In this document: positions 1 through 10,772 of the stretch, piece after piece
Layout of the letters: each line of letters starts with the position of its first letter
How positions within the stretch are numbered: the stretch's first letter is position 1
Assembly: GCF_023278565.1 (NCBI RefSeq)
Contig: NC_064676.1
Coordinates: 2,232,001 to 2,296,000, forward strand
Direction: 5' to 3'
Source of the DNA: Colletotrichum lupini
Taxonomy: Eukaryota > Ascomycota > Sordariomycetes > Glomerellales > Glomerellaceae
DNA length: 64,000 nucleotides
The notes under the pieces: generated by a model
Database searches by the model: none
Seen by the model: the letters and a program-made list of their open reading frames with translations, nothing else
Told to the model about the DNA's origin: nothing
Translations under genes and position numbers: made by a program

Positions 1-593
1 CACGGCTCGGTGGAGTACCTTGGTCCGTGCGTACGCGACCCAGAAAGATGGGGTCTTGTCTTCGTGCCTCCCCTCCCCTACTTCCAGGCTCGTGCGCAGC
101 GGTACCTTACATAATGCAATTGGGACACGGTTGGTTTCACAGTGTCGGCTCATATCGCCTACGACCGCACTGTCTACCCCTGTTTCCCCATGACGGCCAC
201 AGACGGCTTGTGGCAATCGACGACCGGCCTATTGAGGCAGCGGAGGTGCCCGGCATTCTAGCATGAACGGCGGACAAAGCCGCCATCCCACGATACCTGT
301 CTTGGCTCATGGCAATCTTCCTTTTCCTCGCAGATGTGTTTTGATTCTCTCCCACAATGACACACAGACAATCTCTGAATTCATATACACATTCACTCGG
401 ATATGCATGGGCTTGGACGGGCATTTCGTCTCACCTAATCCGGCGCATTTGTTAGACAGAGGGGTCACTAGGTCACTAACGTTCCCAACGTTGCTGTTTA
501 CCTACTTCCATATCCCTCCCTAACAACCCTGACTACCAACTCATATTTTGCCTTTTACGACCTGTGGTGTTCGTGGAAACACTTTTCACCGTC
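1..593. other. Left edge and hxB upstream region
   Basis: Non-coding sequence upstream of the molybdenum cofactor sulfurase gene. The last 100 bases are pyrimidine- and CA-rich, as fungal leaders usually are. Short open frames on both strands show no recognisable protein. Confidence 0.5.
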
Positions 594-3104
594 ATGGTTG
601 ACGCGGATATGAGAAGCTATAACTCCCGAGTGGATGAGTTCAGGGATAGGGAGTTCCCCATGATCAAAGGTTCATTGGTTCATCAACTACAATTATTCTA
701 TCTCAACTTACTGACCAACAACACAGACTCCATATATCTCGACCATGCCGGAACAACGCTATATGCCAAGTCTCTGGTTGACAGATTCTCTGCAGAATTG
801 ACATCAAACTTGTTGGGCAACCCCCACTCCGCTTCGCCTTCTTCTCAGTATAGCACCTCTCGCATTGAAGATATTCGCCTCAGACTTCTCCGTTTTTTCA
901 ACGCTAACCCTGAGGAATTTGACTTGGTCTTCGTTTCCAACACCACAGCTGGGATCAAACTTGTTTCCGACGCCTTCCGAGCCTCACCAGAGGGCTTTTC
1001 TTACGTATACCACCAAGCTTGCCACACAAGTATAATAGGGGTTCGCGAAGAGGCGCGTGAGAGCAGATGCGTTGCGGATGGCGATGTGAGACGTTGGATT
1101 GATGGGAAATCTCCTCTGGATGATTCGGAAGCATCAGACTCGCCCACGCTATTTTCATACTCAGCTCAATCTCATATGGATGGGCGACGTTACCCGTTAA
1201 CGTGGCCATCTCTACTGCGAGAGTCGCCTGCCGTCTCGCACCGGCAATTTTTTACGCTATTGGACGCAGCCTCACTAGTGGCCACTTCTCCTCTAGATCT
1301 CAGTAACTCGGAAACGGCACCCGATTTTACGGTTTTGAGTCTTTACAAAATCTTTGGCTTTCCAGACCTTGGCGCTTTGATTGTTAGAAGGCAGGCCGAG
1401 CCGATTTTCAATCAAAGGCGCTATTTCGGGGGTGGCACCGTCGATATGGTTGTCTGCGGAAAAGAAAGATGGCATGCTCCAAAATCGACGTTCCTTCATG
1501 AGAGGCTAGAGGACGGCACTCTTCCATTTCATAACATCATAGGACTTGATGCTGCTCTAGATGTTCACGCAGAGCTCTTCGGAAGCATGAGTAGCGTAGC
1601 ATCGCACACAGCATTCCTTAGAAACCGACTACACGATGGACTTGCCAGCCTCAAACATGGAAATGGGCTGCCCGTCTGCACTATCTACTCAGAACGACGC
1701 AGCGAGGTTAATGGCTCCGTAGGAAGCGGGCCACTCGTCTCGTTCAACATTCGCGACGCTGCCGGAGCCTGGATCAGTCTATACGAGCTTGAAAAATTAG
1801 CCACGTTGAAGAACTTACATATTCGAACCGGCGGCGTCTGCAGTCCTGGAGGTATCGCTTCAGCACTCGGCCTGAGCCCATGGGAGATGAGGAAGAATTT
1901 CTCCGCTGGGTTTCGCTGCGGCACTGACCAAGATGTCATCGCTGGAAAGCCGACTGGCGTTATTCGAGCAAGTCTTGGTGCGATGAGCACTATTTCCGAC
2001 GTTGACTTCCTGATCGACTTTATTGATGAATTCTATCGAGAAGAAGTGTCAGTTGATGACTGTCGCGCCGAAAACCAGACTTCATCGATAGGGTTCCAGG
2101 TCCAGGGCATCAGCGTCTACCCGATCAAGAGCTGTGGCGCCTTTTCTGTTCCGCTTGGTATGGACTGGGAAGTCATGCCCGAAGGTCTGGCTTGGGATAG
2201 AGAGTGGTGTCTTGTCCACCAAGGGTCAGGACAGGCACTAAGCCAGAAGAGGTATCCCAAGATGGCCCTCATCAAACCCACTCTTGACTTCGACGGTGGC
2301 GCGCTGCGTGTAGCGTACAGAGGGAGAAAATTCTCTCACCTACCCGACGAGATCTCAGTTCCTCTATCTGCGGATCCCACTTACTTCGAAACAAACGGCG
2401 GCCCTCGTGAGAGGTCCTCAAGAGTATGCGGCGACAAGATTACGACGCAAGTGTATGCCTCCGATCATGTCAACGGCTTCTTCAGTGATATTCTCGGTGT
2501 GCCATGCGCATTGGCACGATTTCCAGCGGGAGGACAGGGACCAAGTATGCGTCACTCAAAAGCCAAGGTGCAGAAACATCAGCACCCTCAAGTTTGGGTG
2601 CCAAAGGGGAGTTTCGGGGCATCTCCAGAGTTGCCTTCTCCGCCGGATTCGGACTCTGAACAATCACCAGCAAAGATTCTACTTTCCAATGAGAGCCCAA
2701 TACTCCTGATCAATACATCGAGTTTGCGCGCCCTCAACGACGAAATCCAGGCAACTGGCGGGGAACCAGTTCCCTCCGAAGCATTCCGAGGCAATATCTT
2801 GGTCGGGCCAACTCGAGATCCTGACCATCTCCCATGGGCAGAGGATGGATGGACAAAACTCACGATTGGTGGTGAGGATTTCACTATGCTGGGATCCTGC
2901 CGCAGATGCCAGATGGTATGCGTCGACCAGGAGAGCGGCGAAAGACACCAGGAACCTTTCGTGACGCTGAGCAAGGTCAGAAGGTTCGACGGCAAAGTGT
3001 ACTTTGGCACTCATATGAGCCATGATTCCACTAAGGCACTGCTCGGAGAAGGAACGCGCCGTCCAGTGATACGAGTCGGCGACATGGTCAGTGTAGGAGC
3101 ATGA
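594..3104 (+). CDS. hxB: Molybdenum cofactor sulfurase (HxB/MOCOS type)
   Basis: Two exons, 594..669 and 727..3104, encode 817 residues. The enzyme transfers sulfur from cysteine to the molybdenum cofactor, activating xanthine dehydrogenase and related hydroxylases in the cytosol. The N-terminal half is an aminotransferase class V, NifS-like domain with the DHAGTT motif near residue 30, the likely PLP lysine in SLYKIFG (about K233) and the likely persulfide cysteine in GGVCSPGG (about C397). The C-terminal part, from about residue 480, is a MOSC_N plus MOSC domain beginning near GISVYPIKSCG. The ATG at 594 is used because the frame upstream of it has only a GTG. The 57-nt intron (670..726) is a multiple of three with no stop; removing it restores the family-like join MIK-DSIYLDHAG. 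Length fits the family. The gene stands alone, with over 3 kb before the next supported gene. Confidence 0.93.
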   Translation: MVDADMRSYNSRVDEFRDREFPMIKGSLVHQLQLFYLNLLTNNTDSIYLDHAGTTLYAKSLVDRFSAELTSNLLGNPHSASPSSQYSTSRIEDIRLRLLRFFNANPEEFDLVFVSNTTAGIKLVSDAFRASPEGFSYVYHQACHTSIIGVREEARESRCVADGDVRRWIDGKSPLDDSEASDSPTLFSYSAQSHMDGRRYPLTWPSLLRESPAVSHRQFFTLLDAASLVATSPLDLSNSETAPDFTVLSLYKIFGFPDLGALIVRRQAEPIFNQRRYFGGGTVDMVVCGKERWHAPKSTFLHERLEDGTLPFHNIIGLDAALDVHAELFGSMSSVASHTAFLRNRLHDGLASLKHGNGLPVCTIYSERRSEVNGSVGSGPLVSFNIRDAAGAWISLYELEKLATLKNLHIRTGGVCSPGGIASALGLSPWEMRKNFSAGFRCGTDQDVIAGKPTGVIRASLGAMSTISDVDFLIDFIDEFYREEVSVDDCRAENQTSSIGFQVQGISVYPIKSCGAFSVPLGMDWEVMPEGLAWDREWCLVHQGSGQALSQKRYPKMALIKPTLDFDGGALRVAYRGRKFSHLPDEISVPLSADPTYFETNGGPRERSSRVCGDKITTQVYASDHVNGFFSDILGVPCALARFPAGGQGPSMRHSKAKVQKHQHPQVWVPKGSFGASPELPSPPDSDSEQSPAKILLSNESPILLINTSSLRALNDEIQATGGEPVPSEAFRGNILVGPTRDPDHLPWAEDGWTKLTIGGEDFTMLGSCRRCQMVCVDQESGERHQEPFVTLSKVRRFDGKVYFGTHMSHDSTKALLGEGTRRPVIRVGDMVSVGA

Positions 3105-3973
3105 TGTAAGGTACTTCAGAAAGGCTTGGCTGGCATCGGTCAAGATGAATGTCAGTATATGTTCTCAATGAAATACAGACCCCACAGCGGCTACTCCGTT
3201 CAAATAAGCTATAGTTGCCCTCGCACCTTTGCTGTCAAGTTCACTGTTCCAAGGTGATAAGCCTCGGTGGTTGCTCCCATAAGAAAGAAAAGGACCTGTT
3301 GTAACCAATTAGATCCACCTGCTGGAATAGAATTCCACTTTCTTGATTCTATGGAAGTCAGGGCTGGTTTCTCGTACTCAAAACTCGTCAGGTATCAGGT
3401 AGTGCCAGCGAAGAAAGCCAGCAATCAATGATTGAAATGAGCATTTAGCTACTTAACCTACTAATAGTACTTAAGCTTTACGGATATGTAAGGTAGGTAC
3501 AGTGCGCGCTTTCCTTACTAAAAGTGACTTAGGTGAGGTACCTTGCCTTAACAGCGCCCGTGCACCTATCCTTTCCCGGAAAATGTCGCGTCCTGCAGCT
3601 GCAGCTTCGAGTCTATCACGTCTGCTTCCCGAGAAAGTAAGCTGTCTCGTTCCTTCGATTTTTATTCTTACCGTGAAAACGTTTTTCAAACCTTTTTGGT
3701 CAATAATTGCTACTTTTCCAGCATCTTGCAGCAGCTGAGGGAAGCGCGCCAGCTTCCTAGTTTCCCCCGGTTGATTTACCACCACTGACGCGCGACAGGT
3801 CGGGTGCCCTGGCCCATGAAGGTAGTTTCCACCACCCCCTCCACACGTCCCTACAAATACCCACCTCTAGCCCTCCTCTCCCTCTTCGGCCTTCTCCCAG
3901 CTTCACATCCTTCAACACGACCTCTCGACGCCGTCAAGTCCCAGAGGCAATCAACAATCTCCCCGCACCATGG

Positions 3974-4141
3974 ATGGTTGAGCAAATTTCCCGTGTTGTG
4001 CCTCTGAGCCAACAGCTTTCTTTTTTCTACCACCCTTTCACGATATTTGCTATCATTCGCAAGCTCGTTGATCCTGCTCGCTCCGCCCGGAAGACTTTCT
4101 ATCCCGACAGGTCAGTCTGCGACGGCATGCTCCAACGATGA
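3974..4141 (+). CDS. Possible short ORF, 55 residues, unknown
   Basis: A short open frame follows a long CT-rich tract (about 3830-3965) that resembles a fungal leader. The first ATG, at 3970, gives only three codons; the one at 3974 opens 55 codons. The product contains a hydrophobic segment (SFFYHPFTIFAIIRKLV). A GTCAGT donor-like site lies at 4111 inside the frame, so this could be the first exon of a longer gene, but I found no convincing second exon. The family is unknown. It may be a decayed gene or chance. Confidence 0.15.
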   Translation: MVEQISRVVPLSQQLSFFYHPFTIFAIIRKLVDPARSARKTFYPDRSVCDGMLQR

Positions 4142-4458
4142 CGACCAGACTGCTGCCTCTCGTGGCCAGTCGCAACATAAGGTGCTGCGGTAATCTTGAG
4201 TCGTTGCTCAAGGTACGCAGTCGCAGCCTTGTTCTGCTTGTTGGGCTTTGCCTAACGGCAACAGTCCCAGCTTCCAGACATGCTGTCGGCCGACAGAGCA
4301 AGTGAGCTCATATGAGCTGCCCTTTCTCTACCATCACGAATATATCACCGTACTGTGCTTTGCGCACTGATCAGGGGCCTTGGAGGCGCACGCGGTGTTA
4401 GGCTGGAGTTTAGCCTAAGACATCCGTTCGGCTTCGCTGGCCTTTTCTTCGTCACTTT

Positions 4459-4934
4459 GTCCTGGGCAGGACGTAAAAAGGCCTTGGGGTTGCATCATGG
4501 CAACGAATGGACGACATAGAGAGGCAAATACAGCCCATGTATTGAGGTTACGTTTATGATACTCGTTATGGAGTCACATGTGGTATGTCCCGAAAACTAT
4601 AGCTCTAGCAAGACAGCTCCCCGACTAACCCACTTTAGCAACGATCTCTAGACTTGCGACGTTCCCAAGGCTGGGCAACCAAGACGTACGACACCATCTC
4701 CTTTCTTCAGCAATTAGACTTCGACATACTCTACCTAATTCTGATGACCCGCCACGATAATGACATGTTTGTCTGAGACTTTGGCATTCTTGGTTCTTTT
4801 CTTTTGCCAAATGGTATGGATAGTAAGTATTTTGCACCGTACTTGTCCTGCCTTGATCGTACCGCTAACCTGAGCTACAGGACATTGGATCGAAAAAGGA
4901 CGGCGCCCTGATCATGATTTGTCCTGGGCAGGAC
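4459..4934. repeat. Two copies of palindromic GTCCTGGGCAGGAC
   Basis: The 14-mer GTCCTGGGCAGGAC occurs at 4459-4472 and again at 4921-4934. Both copies are preceded by TTT-GTCC and followed by an A-rich run and AAGGCC, so the shared stretch is about 30 bases with small differences. The 6-bp arms GTCCTG and CAGGAC are inverted repeats around a GG spacer. Function is unknown. Confidence 0.5.
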
Positions 4935-6610
4935 TTTAAAAGGCCCCGATTCTCTACGTTGAGGATCGGCACGGATGGGTTTGCAGCTGCAGTTCGGGAA
5001 TTATGTCTGTCTCCCTCTGCGAATAGGAAAGGTTATCCTGGCAACCCAATTACGCCATTTGGCGCACGAAAATGTCCAGATTATCCTCAGATCCACGGAT
5101 CACCAGATCATGAGCGTTGGACAGGTGGGCGGCTCCGGCCCCCGCCCCCGAAGATGGCCGATGTGGCCCCGGTCTCCGGACCGGCTTCCAGGCCCGCCGA
5201 AGGCAGCCTGGTTGAAACGACGATCGAGATCGACAGCAATGTCAGTATTTCTTGTCACAATCGCCCTCTGGGCATATACTGTGTTAAAATTCGCATTATG
5301 CGGAAATATCGAGATGTAGCACGTACTCGCGTACTGTGTTTGGTGCTCTTCAGCTGCGAAGCTCAAGAGCCCGACCCACCGTTGCAGCTTGTGGGCGACT
5401 GATGGAAAAGATTGAGCAACACAACCGCTGTCGGAATCCTGACAGACGGGGGTACGCAGGCTGTTATATATTTAAACAGTCTGCCTATCCAGTGCCTACA
5501 GACGGGGTCCTTTCTGAAGGAGATAAGCGCGATAGTAAGAGCGACATGCCGAGATCGTCACATCAACTCTCACGATTTCTCGCGGCAGAGGCTACTTTGC
5601 TCCGGAGCCAGCATCTCGGACTAGGCCGAGGAGGATCTACCCCACGATACACGCCACCACCCATCCGGGTGCCGATACGTGGGGACAACGTTTGTATTGG
5701 GGGCCCGAAAGGGCTCATGAGTTTGGGCTGGTCGCGTCTCTCTGATGTGGTCACATCTGTGGCCATGGAGAAAAGCTCGCGTCTCGATCAACAGTTTTGG
5801 GGTTCTACGGTGGGACCATGCGACAAGGGGAAGCAACAGGTGGGGTATTCTGGCTTCAAGCCATGGGAATGCAAGCCTGGCACTTGTTCCCGACTTTCGA
5901 GGTTGGTTAAAACTTTGACGACATTGGGGGACAGCGGGTGGAGGATTACTGTTTAGAGTGGGATGACTTTTGATTTCCTAGGATATAGTCCTGGCAGTCG
6001 TAATTCAGATCCGACATTTGTCCCCAACCACGTTCCCACTTGACTTTCCTTTTTGTGTTTTGCAACACGTTGACGGCAATGAGCCACATCCAGCTTTGGC
6101 GTGTTATGGTCTTCCTAGCGTCGACGGATTCTGCGGCAACGGACAAACTGGGTTAGAAGTGAAAACTTTTGGTTACTGGAGTACGTGGTCAATGAAATGT
6201 AGATCGACCATTTCTTCTGGAAGAAACACACCGCTGATCGAAATGTAAAACCCACCACCTTTACTCTCGGAGTAGAAACAAGTTGATCATCTACGAGCTT
6301 GTTGACGAAGGGCTGTATGCATATCATATAACACAGTCTACAACAGATGGTTGAAACTCGCCGCCATGTTGAAGTCTTCCACAATGCACGCGTGGGAGGA
6401 TAATGTGTTAGTCACAATCATCATGAAGGATATTTAGGCCCAGTCAATAGAGATTAGAATTCCATATTCTGTACGGCAAAACGTGACAGGCTAATGTGCC
6501 GTGTGACTTTACAAAACTGAGTACCTCAAAGGGCTTCTCGTCTGTCCCAAAACGCCAAACCCACTCAATCTTACAAACTCCCTTATCGCCATGCTCTTGT
6601 CACAAAGATC

Positions 6611-6931
6611 CTATTTCGGGGGGCTAGCAGGGCCACGAGTCCAGCTGCAAAGGCGCATTAGTATGGGGTGTATAATGTAAGCATTGGGATAAACCTACTT
6701 ATGCCACATTTGCCCGATGAATCCCGGCGCCGGCTTTGAATCTGTCATTGATTGTCTACGGGCTGCGTTGCCGTCGTGGCGCTTTTGGTCCATGAGACCT
6801 TGGAAGAGAGTTCCGGAGCTCTAAGTTTACACGTGTGAGCAGCGTGGCGTGCAAAGTTGGATTCAAGGGGTTCTTACACGTCTGCGGCCGGTAGGGGAGA
6901 CGGGAATATCGACGTTCTTGCTTGAGTCCAT
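6611..6931 (-). CDS. Small conserved-looking basic protein, 69 residues
   Basis: Three exons on the minus strand: 6931..6878, 6820..6699 and 6644..6611. Donors are GTAAGA and GTAGGT; acceptors are CTTAG and TTGCAG. Each exon is short, so no single open frame reveals the gene. The product opens MDSSKNVDIPVSPTGRRR, has a central basic segment (GLMDQKRHDGNAARRQS) and ends GQMWHNWTRGPASPPK. No signal peptide or membrane segment is visible. Two RRxS motifs (S19/S20, across the first splice junction, and S42) fit the basophilic kinase (PKA) consensus. I recall small filamentous-fungal proteins with a similar SPTGRRRSS start and GxMW end, function unknown to me. The leader is CA-rich, and a TATA box lies about 130 nt upstream of the ATG, suggesting strong or inducible expression. 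Confidence 0.72.
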
Positions 6932-9900
6932 GATGACGGTTGGTGTTGATGTGTGTGTGACTTGGTATCTATTCGACAGTGGCTTGTGATTGTAGTTGTC
7001 AAGGCGTTTGTAGCTGTGATGCAATGAACGATCTCGAGGATATGAGGGGAAGAAGAGGAGGTATATAAGCAATCCGGCGTCACAGCTGGGTCGAAGCACC
7101 CACCACCTAGCTCGAGCTTCGACTTGCCATAGGGCATACGTTCAAGGTAGGTAGCTCGAACAAGGGCCCATGGTGATCCTGTACCACCCACACCCTGAGA
7201 ATGACTTCACCAATGAGACCACCGCCCACTCCCCTGACACAAGGGATGCGGGAAAGCTTGTCGATGGGCCGGTCAGAACGATGACGGTGTTTACTCGTCT
7301 GTCACCATCACACGCTAGAAGGACTAACGCTACTTGGCTACGTGGGGAGCTACCATGTTAGTGTAAGGGGACTCGGGAACGGGGAACCCGCTCGAGGGAA
7401 AGGGTGCAGCGTCGAATACCAGTGTAGATACTCTGTAGAGTGCTTTGGCTTTGTTAAGCGACGACGTAACGGCACAAGGTCGAGCGCTGGCGCTCTCCTC
7501 CCTCCATCATTTTTGCTGTGGTCTGCCGTCTACTAACCAACGGGAAGTGCGTAATAGTCGATGGACAAGCAAGACATAGACCCCTAACTGCCCCTCGCTC
7601 TCGTTACCCCGCGCAGGTACATGGTCTGATCACACTGAACCTGGCACGATTGATAGCTTGCGATGCGATGCAATGGCTCCCAGCTGGAGACAAGATGCTG
7701 GATTAGTCTGACATCATGAGCCAGTCAGATGTCGTCGATCCTGAGAAAATGGCACGGTCTATCCTCTTTGAGCATTGAGTTTCCCGCTTCCCGAAGCATC
7801 TTGGATTTAGCAAGGGAGACCCCATGGTTGGAACGGATGACAATCGAGTGCCAGGCTTCGCTATGAAACCCATAGAAACATCTGAGGGGGAGCTCGCTTC
7901 TTCTCTGCGGTGGGTATTGCTACGTTTGCTACGCTAGGCATGACTGCGGCGTTCTCCATGCAAGCCCTCGCGAATCATGAGCTCGACACGTGATGTTATG
8001 CCCAAACCGGTACGAGATCTGCGTCCTGGTGCACATGTCATAGTAGCTCTGACGAAATGATTGCAGTGGATAGGTAAGCAGCCATACAGACAAGAGAGAA
8101 AGGGGCAGAAAGGGATCATCGCCATTGGACATTCAAGCTGCGCCCAGTCTGGTGTGCTGCTTCTCTGCCACAACGATCATGTCGGTAGGTAGGTACGACA
8201 TTGGGGACGTATGTACGGATCATCGTTCGTTGGCTCACGCTCCCGCCCACTCTCTCCACCGCGGAAGGCAACGATCGGCGGGGGAGGAGTAAAAGTGTGG
8301 GGAAGTCCGCCGAACGGCAACTCTGCCGGCGCGCCGCCCAGCAGCAGCCATCATGCGTCTAGACCGATGCAGCCTGCCATCCTGCGTCAGGGTCCTGCTG
8401 TTCTCATCGGGGCCCTCGTTTCGGAGGCACTCAACAACACGCGCAGCCAACCGTTCTTGTGATACCTATCACCGTGGGTTGGGCTGGACTTGTGGTGGCT
8501 AAGAAAGAATGTCCACGCTTTTTTGAGCAGCTTTGTTCGCCGCCGACGTTGCAAACCGCATTCGGACAAGGTAGGATTCGGAAGACTCTTCCACCGTCTC
8601 ATCCTAGGAGACCAGCCTGATCAGACAATCAGCAGACAGATGGATCGAGAAAGTCGTTCGAGTCAAGAACAGGAAGCCTCGATCACCGCGTCTCAATGGA
8701 TGATGCCAGAGGATCCGCCGCGTCCCGCTGTTCTAGATTTCAGATAGAGCAGAGATTGACCCGATAGACGCGGCGGCGTGGGGTTCGCGTCAGGCATCGT
8801 CTGGTCATCTTTTGGCCCCGATTCTTGGGATTTCTTGGAAACGGCTAGGCCGTCAGGACCTTGCAGACTCGAGGCTTGCAGGAACCGGGAGAGCCAGAGG
8901 GCTGGAGCAGAAGCAACAGCGGCAATGCCGTACCCTTGCCCGGCGTGCCACCCTGCTCCTCTGAAAGCAAACGCCCGCCGCTGGCTGTGCGAGTGAGTGG
9001 CTTGACGTCAGGGAGCTCAAAGGTAAAAAACGAAGCTAGATGATGGTCAAAGCTGAAAGATAGCGAATTCGGTTTATCGGTCGCAGAGGAGGCTTCGATG
9101 GATGATGTAGGTGTGTGGGGAAGGGGAGACGGAGAGATCGGGTACCCACTACCTCCCTTGCAGCCCCTCAATATGCGCTTATCTCAGATAGCCCGATAGG
9201 GTGGCTGGCTATTCGATTATCGAAGAGTATGCATCCATTGCAACGACCAACGACGGTTCATCTCAACTTCTGCCCGTCCATCCCTTCGTTCGCAAATCAT
9301 TGCCATATGCAAACCAAACTGTGTTGATCGGCGAATTACATGGCTTTGGTACTCGATGGAAAAGACACAACTCGAAGGCAATATTGCCCAATTCAACACG
9401 CCTCTTCTTCGTGTACTGGACACAACGTCGGTTTGAGCTGATCTGCTAGGCATAATCGTACCGAATGATCGGCTGTTATCGATTCTTGCTCGGCTGGTCG
9501 GTACTATCCACTCATAAAGAGTATCACTGTGAGAGACGATAAGTTTTAAGGATCGACAGTTTTTATTGTGTTGTCCTGGGGGACATGTAGAAGAGAAGCT
9601 AGGTTGGTAAAAAATGATTAAAGACAAGAGTTAGGGTTAAAAGGAGCCGCTAGGACTCGCCAGATGCCCGCAACAAAGTTCAAAGTCCCCGGTTGATGTT
9701 GAATGATCACCGCTAAATCCCTCGCGTTCCAGTCCTTTCCTCTCAAAGTCTTCGGAATCTTTTTGGTATCATGCAGACCGCATGCTGGAAGTTGTGGGTG
9801 GAGTGATTGTGGAAAAAGTGCTTTGCGAGAAGCCCGGTCGACAAGCCGACGGGGCGTTGTCAATTATGCCGAAACTCGTCATGGGTGTGCAGTTCCGTGG

Positions 9901-9950
9901 CTGCAGAGTACCTGCCCGAATGAGTTACCGGCCTGCGACGATTCTCGAAT
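6932..9950. other. Intergenic, 3.0 kb
   Basis: Promoter of the 69-residue gene occupies roughly the first 200 bases. Beyond that I see GGTAGGTA-type motifs near 7147 and 8185 and no gene on either strand. Confidence 0.4.
7061..7070 (-). promoter_or_regulatory. TATA box of the 69-residue protein gene
   Basis: On the minus strand this reads GCTTATATAC. It is followed by a CT-rich segment, then a CA-rich leader with no upstream ATG, then the ATG at 6931. The spacing and composition are typical of a fungal core promoter. Confidence 0.6.
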
Positions 9951-10772
9951 TTAAGCACGGCCACCGAGGAGGCCGCCGCCGAGGCCACCGAGAAGACCAC
10001 CGAGGAGGGGTCCGAAAAGGCCGGTGATGAGGCTGAGGACGCCGCCAAGGCCGCCGAGGCCGGAGGTAAGACCACCGAGGTCGGGGAGACCGCCAGCGGG
10101 AACGCCTAATTTGAAGAATCAGTAACTGTTCGAAGGTGAATGGCATAGACAGTACTCACCAGGAAGGGAAGGAAGACCGGTGCCAGAGACGAGAGGGGCA
10201 ATCTGGGCCTGGATGGTGGCAATGATGGCCTGGATCTGCTGGAGCTGGGCCAAGCTGAGGCCGGCGGGGAGGCCGGAGCCAATGGCCGTGGCGTTGGCGA
10301 CCTGGGCCTGAAGGGCACCGATCAAAGCGGTGAGCTGCTCGGCGCTGACAGCACCGGTGGGGATGGCGGGAACGGAGACACCGGGGATGGTGGGGATGGC
10401 AGGAAGGCCGGGAATCGCACCGGCACCGGGAACACCCTGGCCTTTTGGATTTGTCAGTTGAAACGGTTCGATCTACGAGCTCTTAATTCACTTACGGATG
10501 TTGCCAACAACGCTGAGGACACTGGCCAAGAGGCCGGTGAGGATGGCAACAACGTTGCTCGGGCTGATGGGGAGGTTAGAGAGACCAGGAAGACCCAGAC
10601 CCGCCAGGGCGCCCAAGCCGGGAAGGGTGGCAAGGTCGATGCCACCAAGCTGGCGAGCCTCGAGCTCGACATTGCGCTTGGCGATGGCGTTGGCGTTGTC
10701 AACGTTGGCAATGGCAACGGGGTTGGCGGCGACGAAGGCCAGGAGGGTGGTGAGGACGACAGCGGACTTCAT
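9951..10772 (-). CDS. Secreted Gly/Leu-rich protein
   Basis: Three exons: 10772..10496, 10441..10160 and 10105..9951, encoding 237 residues. Both introns are 54 nt, with donors GTAAGT and GTGAGT and acceptors AAAAG and ATTAG. The first 16-17 residues form a signal peptide (MKSAVVLTTLLAFVAA). A propeptide-like segment ends in AIAKR, a likely Kex2 site, near residue 32. The body carries repeated short Gly/Leu/Pro segments (GLGALAGLGLPGL, PAIPTIPGVSVPAIP), an amphipathic Ala/Gln/Ile helix (LAQLQQIQAIIATIQAQIA) and a C-terminal 50 residues of Gly-Leu repeats ending LLGGLGGGLLGGRA. There are almost no cysteines, so it is not a hydrophobin. The composition suggests a cell-wall or surface-active secreted protein, but that is inference. 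The family is unknown to me. Confidence 0.82.

Larger units (their letters stand above)
3105..6610. other. Intergenic, 3.5 kb
   Basis: No recognisable gene. It contains GTAAGGTAGGTAC-type sequence near 3487, a CT-rich leader-like tract at 3830-3970 before a very short ORF, and two copies of the imperfect palindrome GTCCTGGGCAGGAC at 4459 and 4921. Open frames of 160-206 codons between 4914 and 5956 have no protein-like character I can recognise and are treated as chance. Confidence 0.4.

Noticed and set aside
5336..5956. 206-codon plus-strand ORF
   Set aside because: No recognisable domain, odd composition and no leader or splice context; probably chance.
9630..9645. Telomere-like TTAGGGTTA
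   Set aside because: A single partial unit, not a repeat array.
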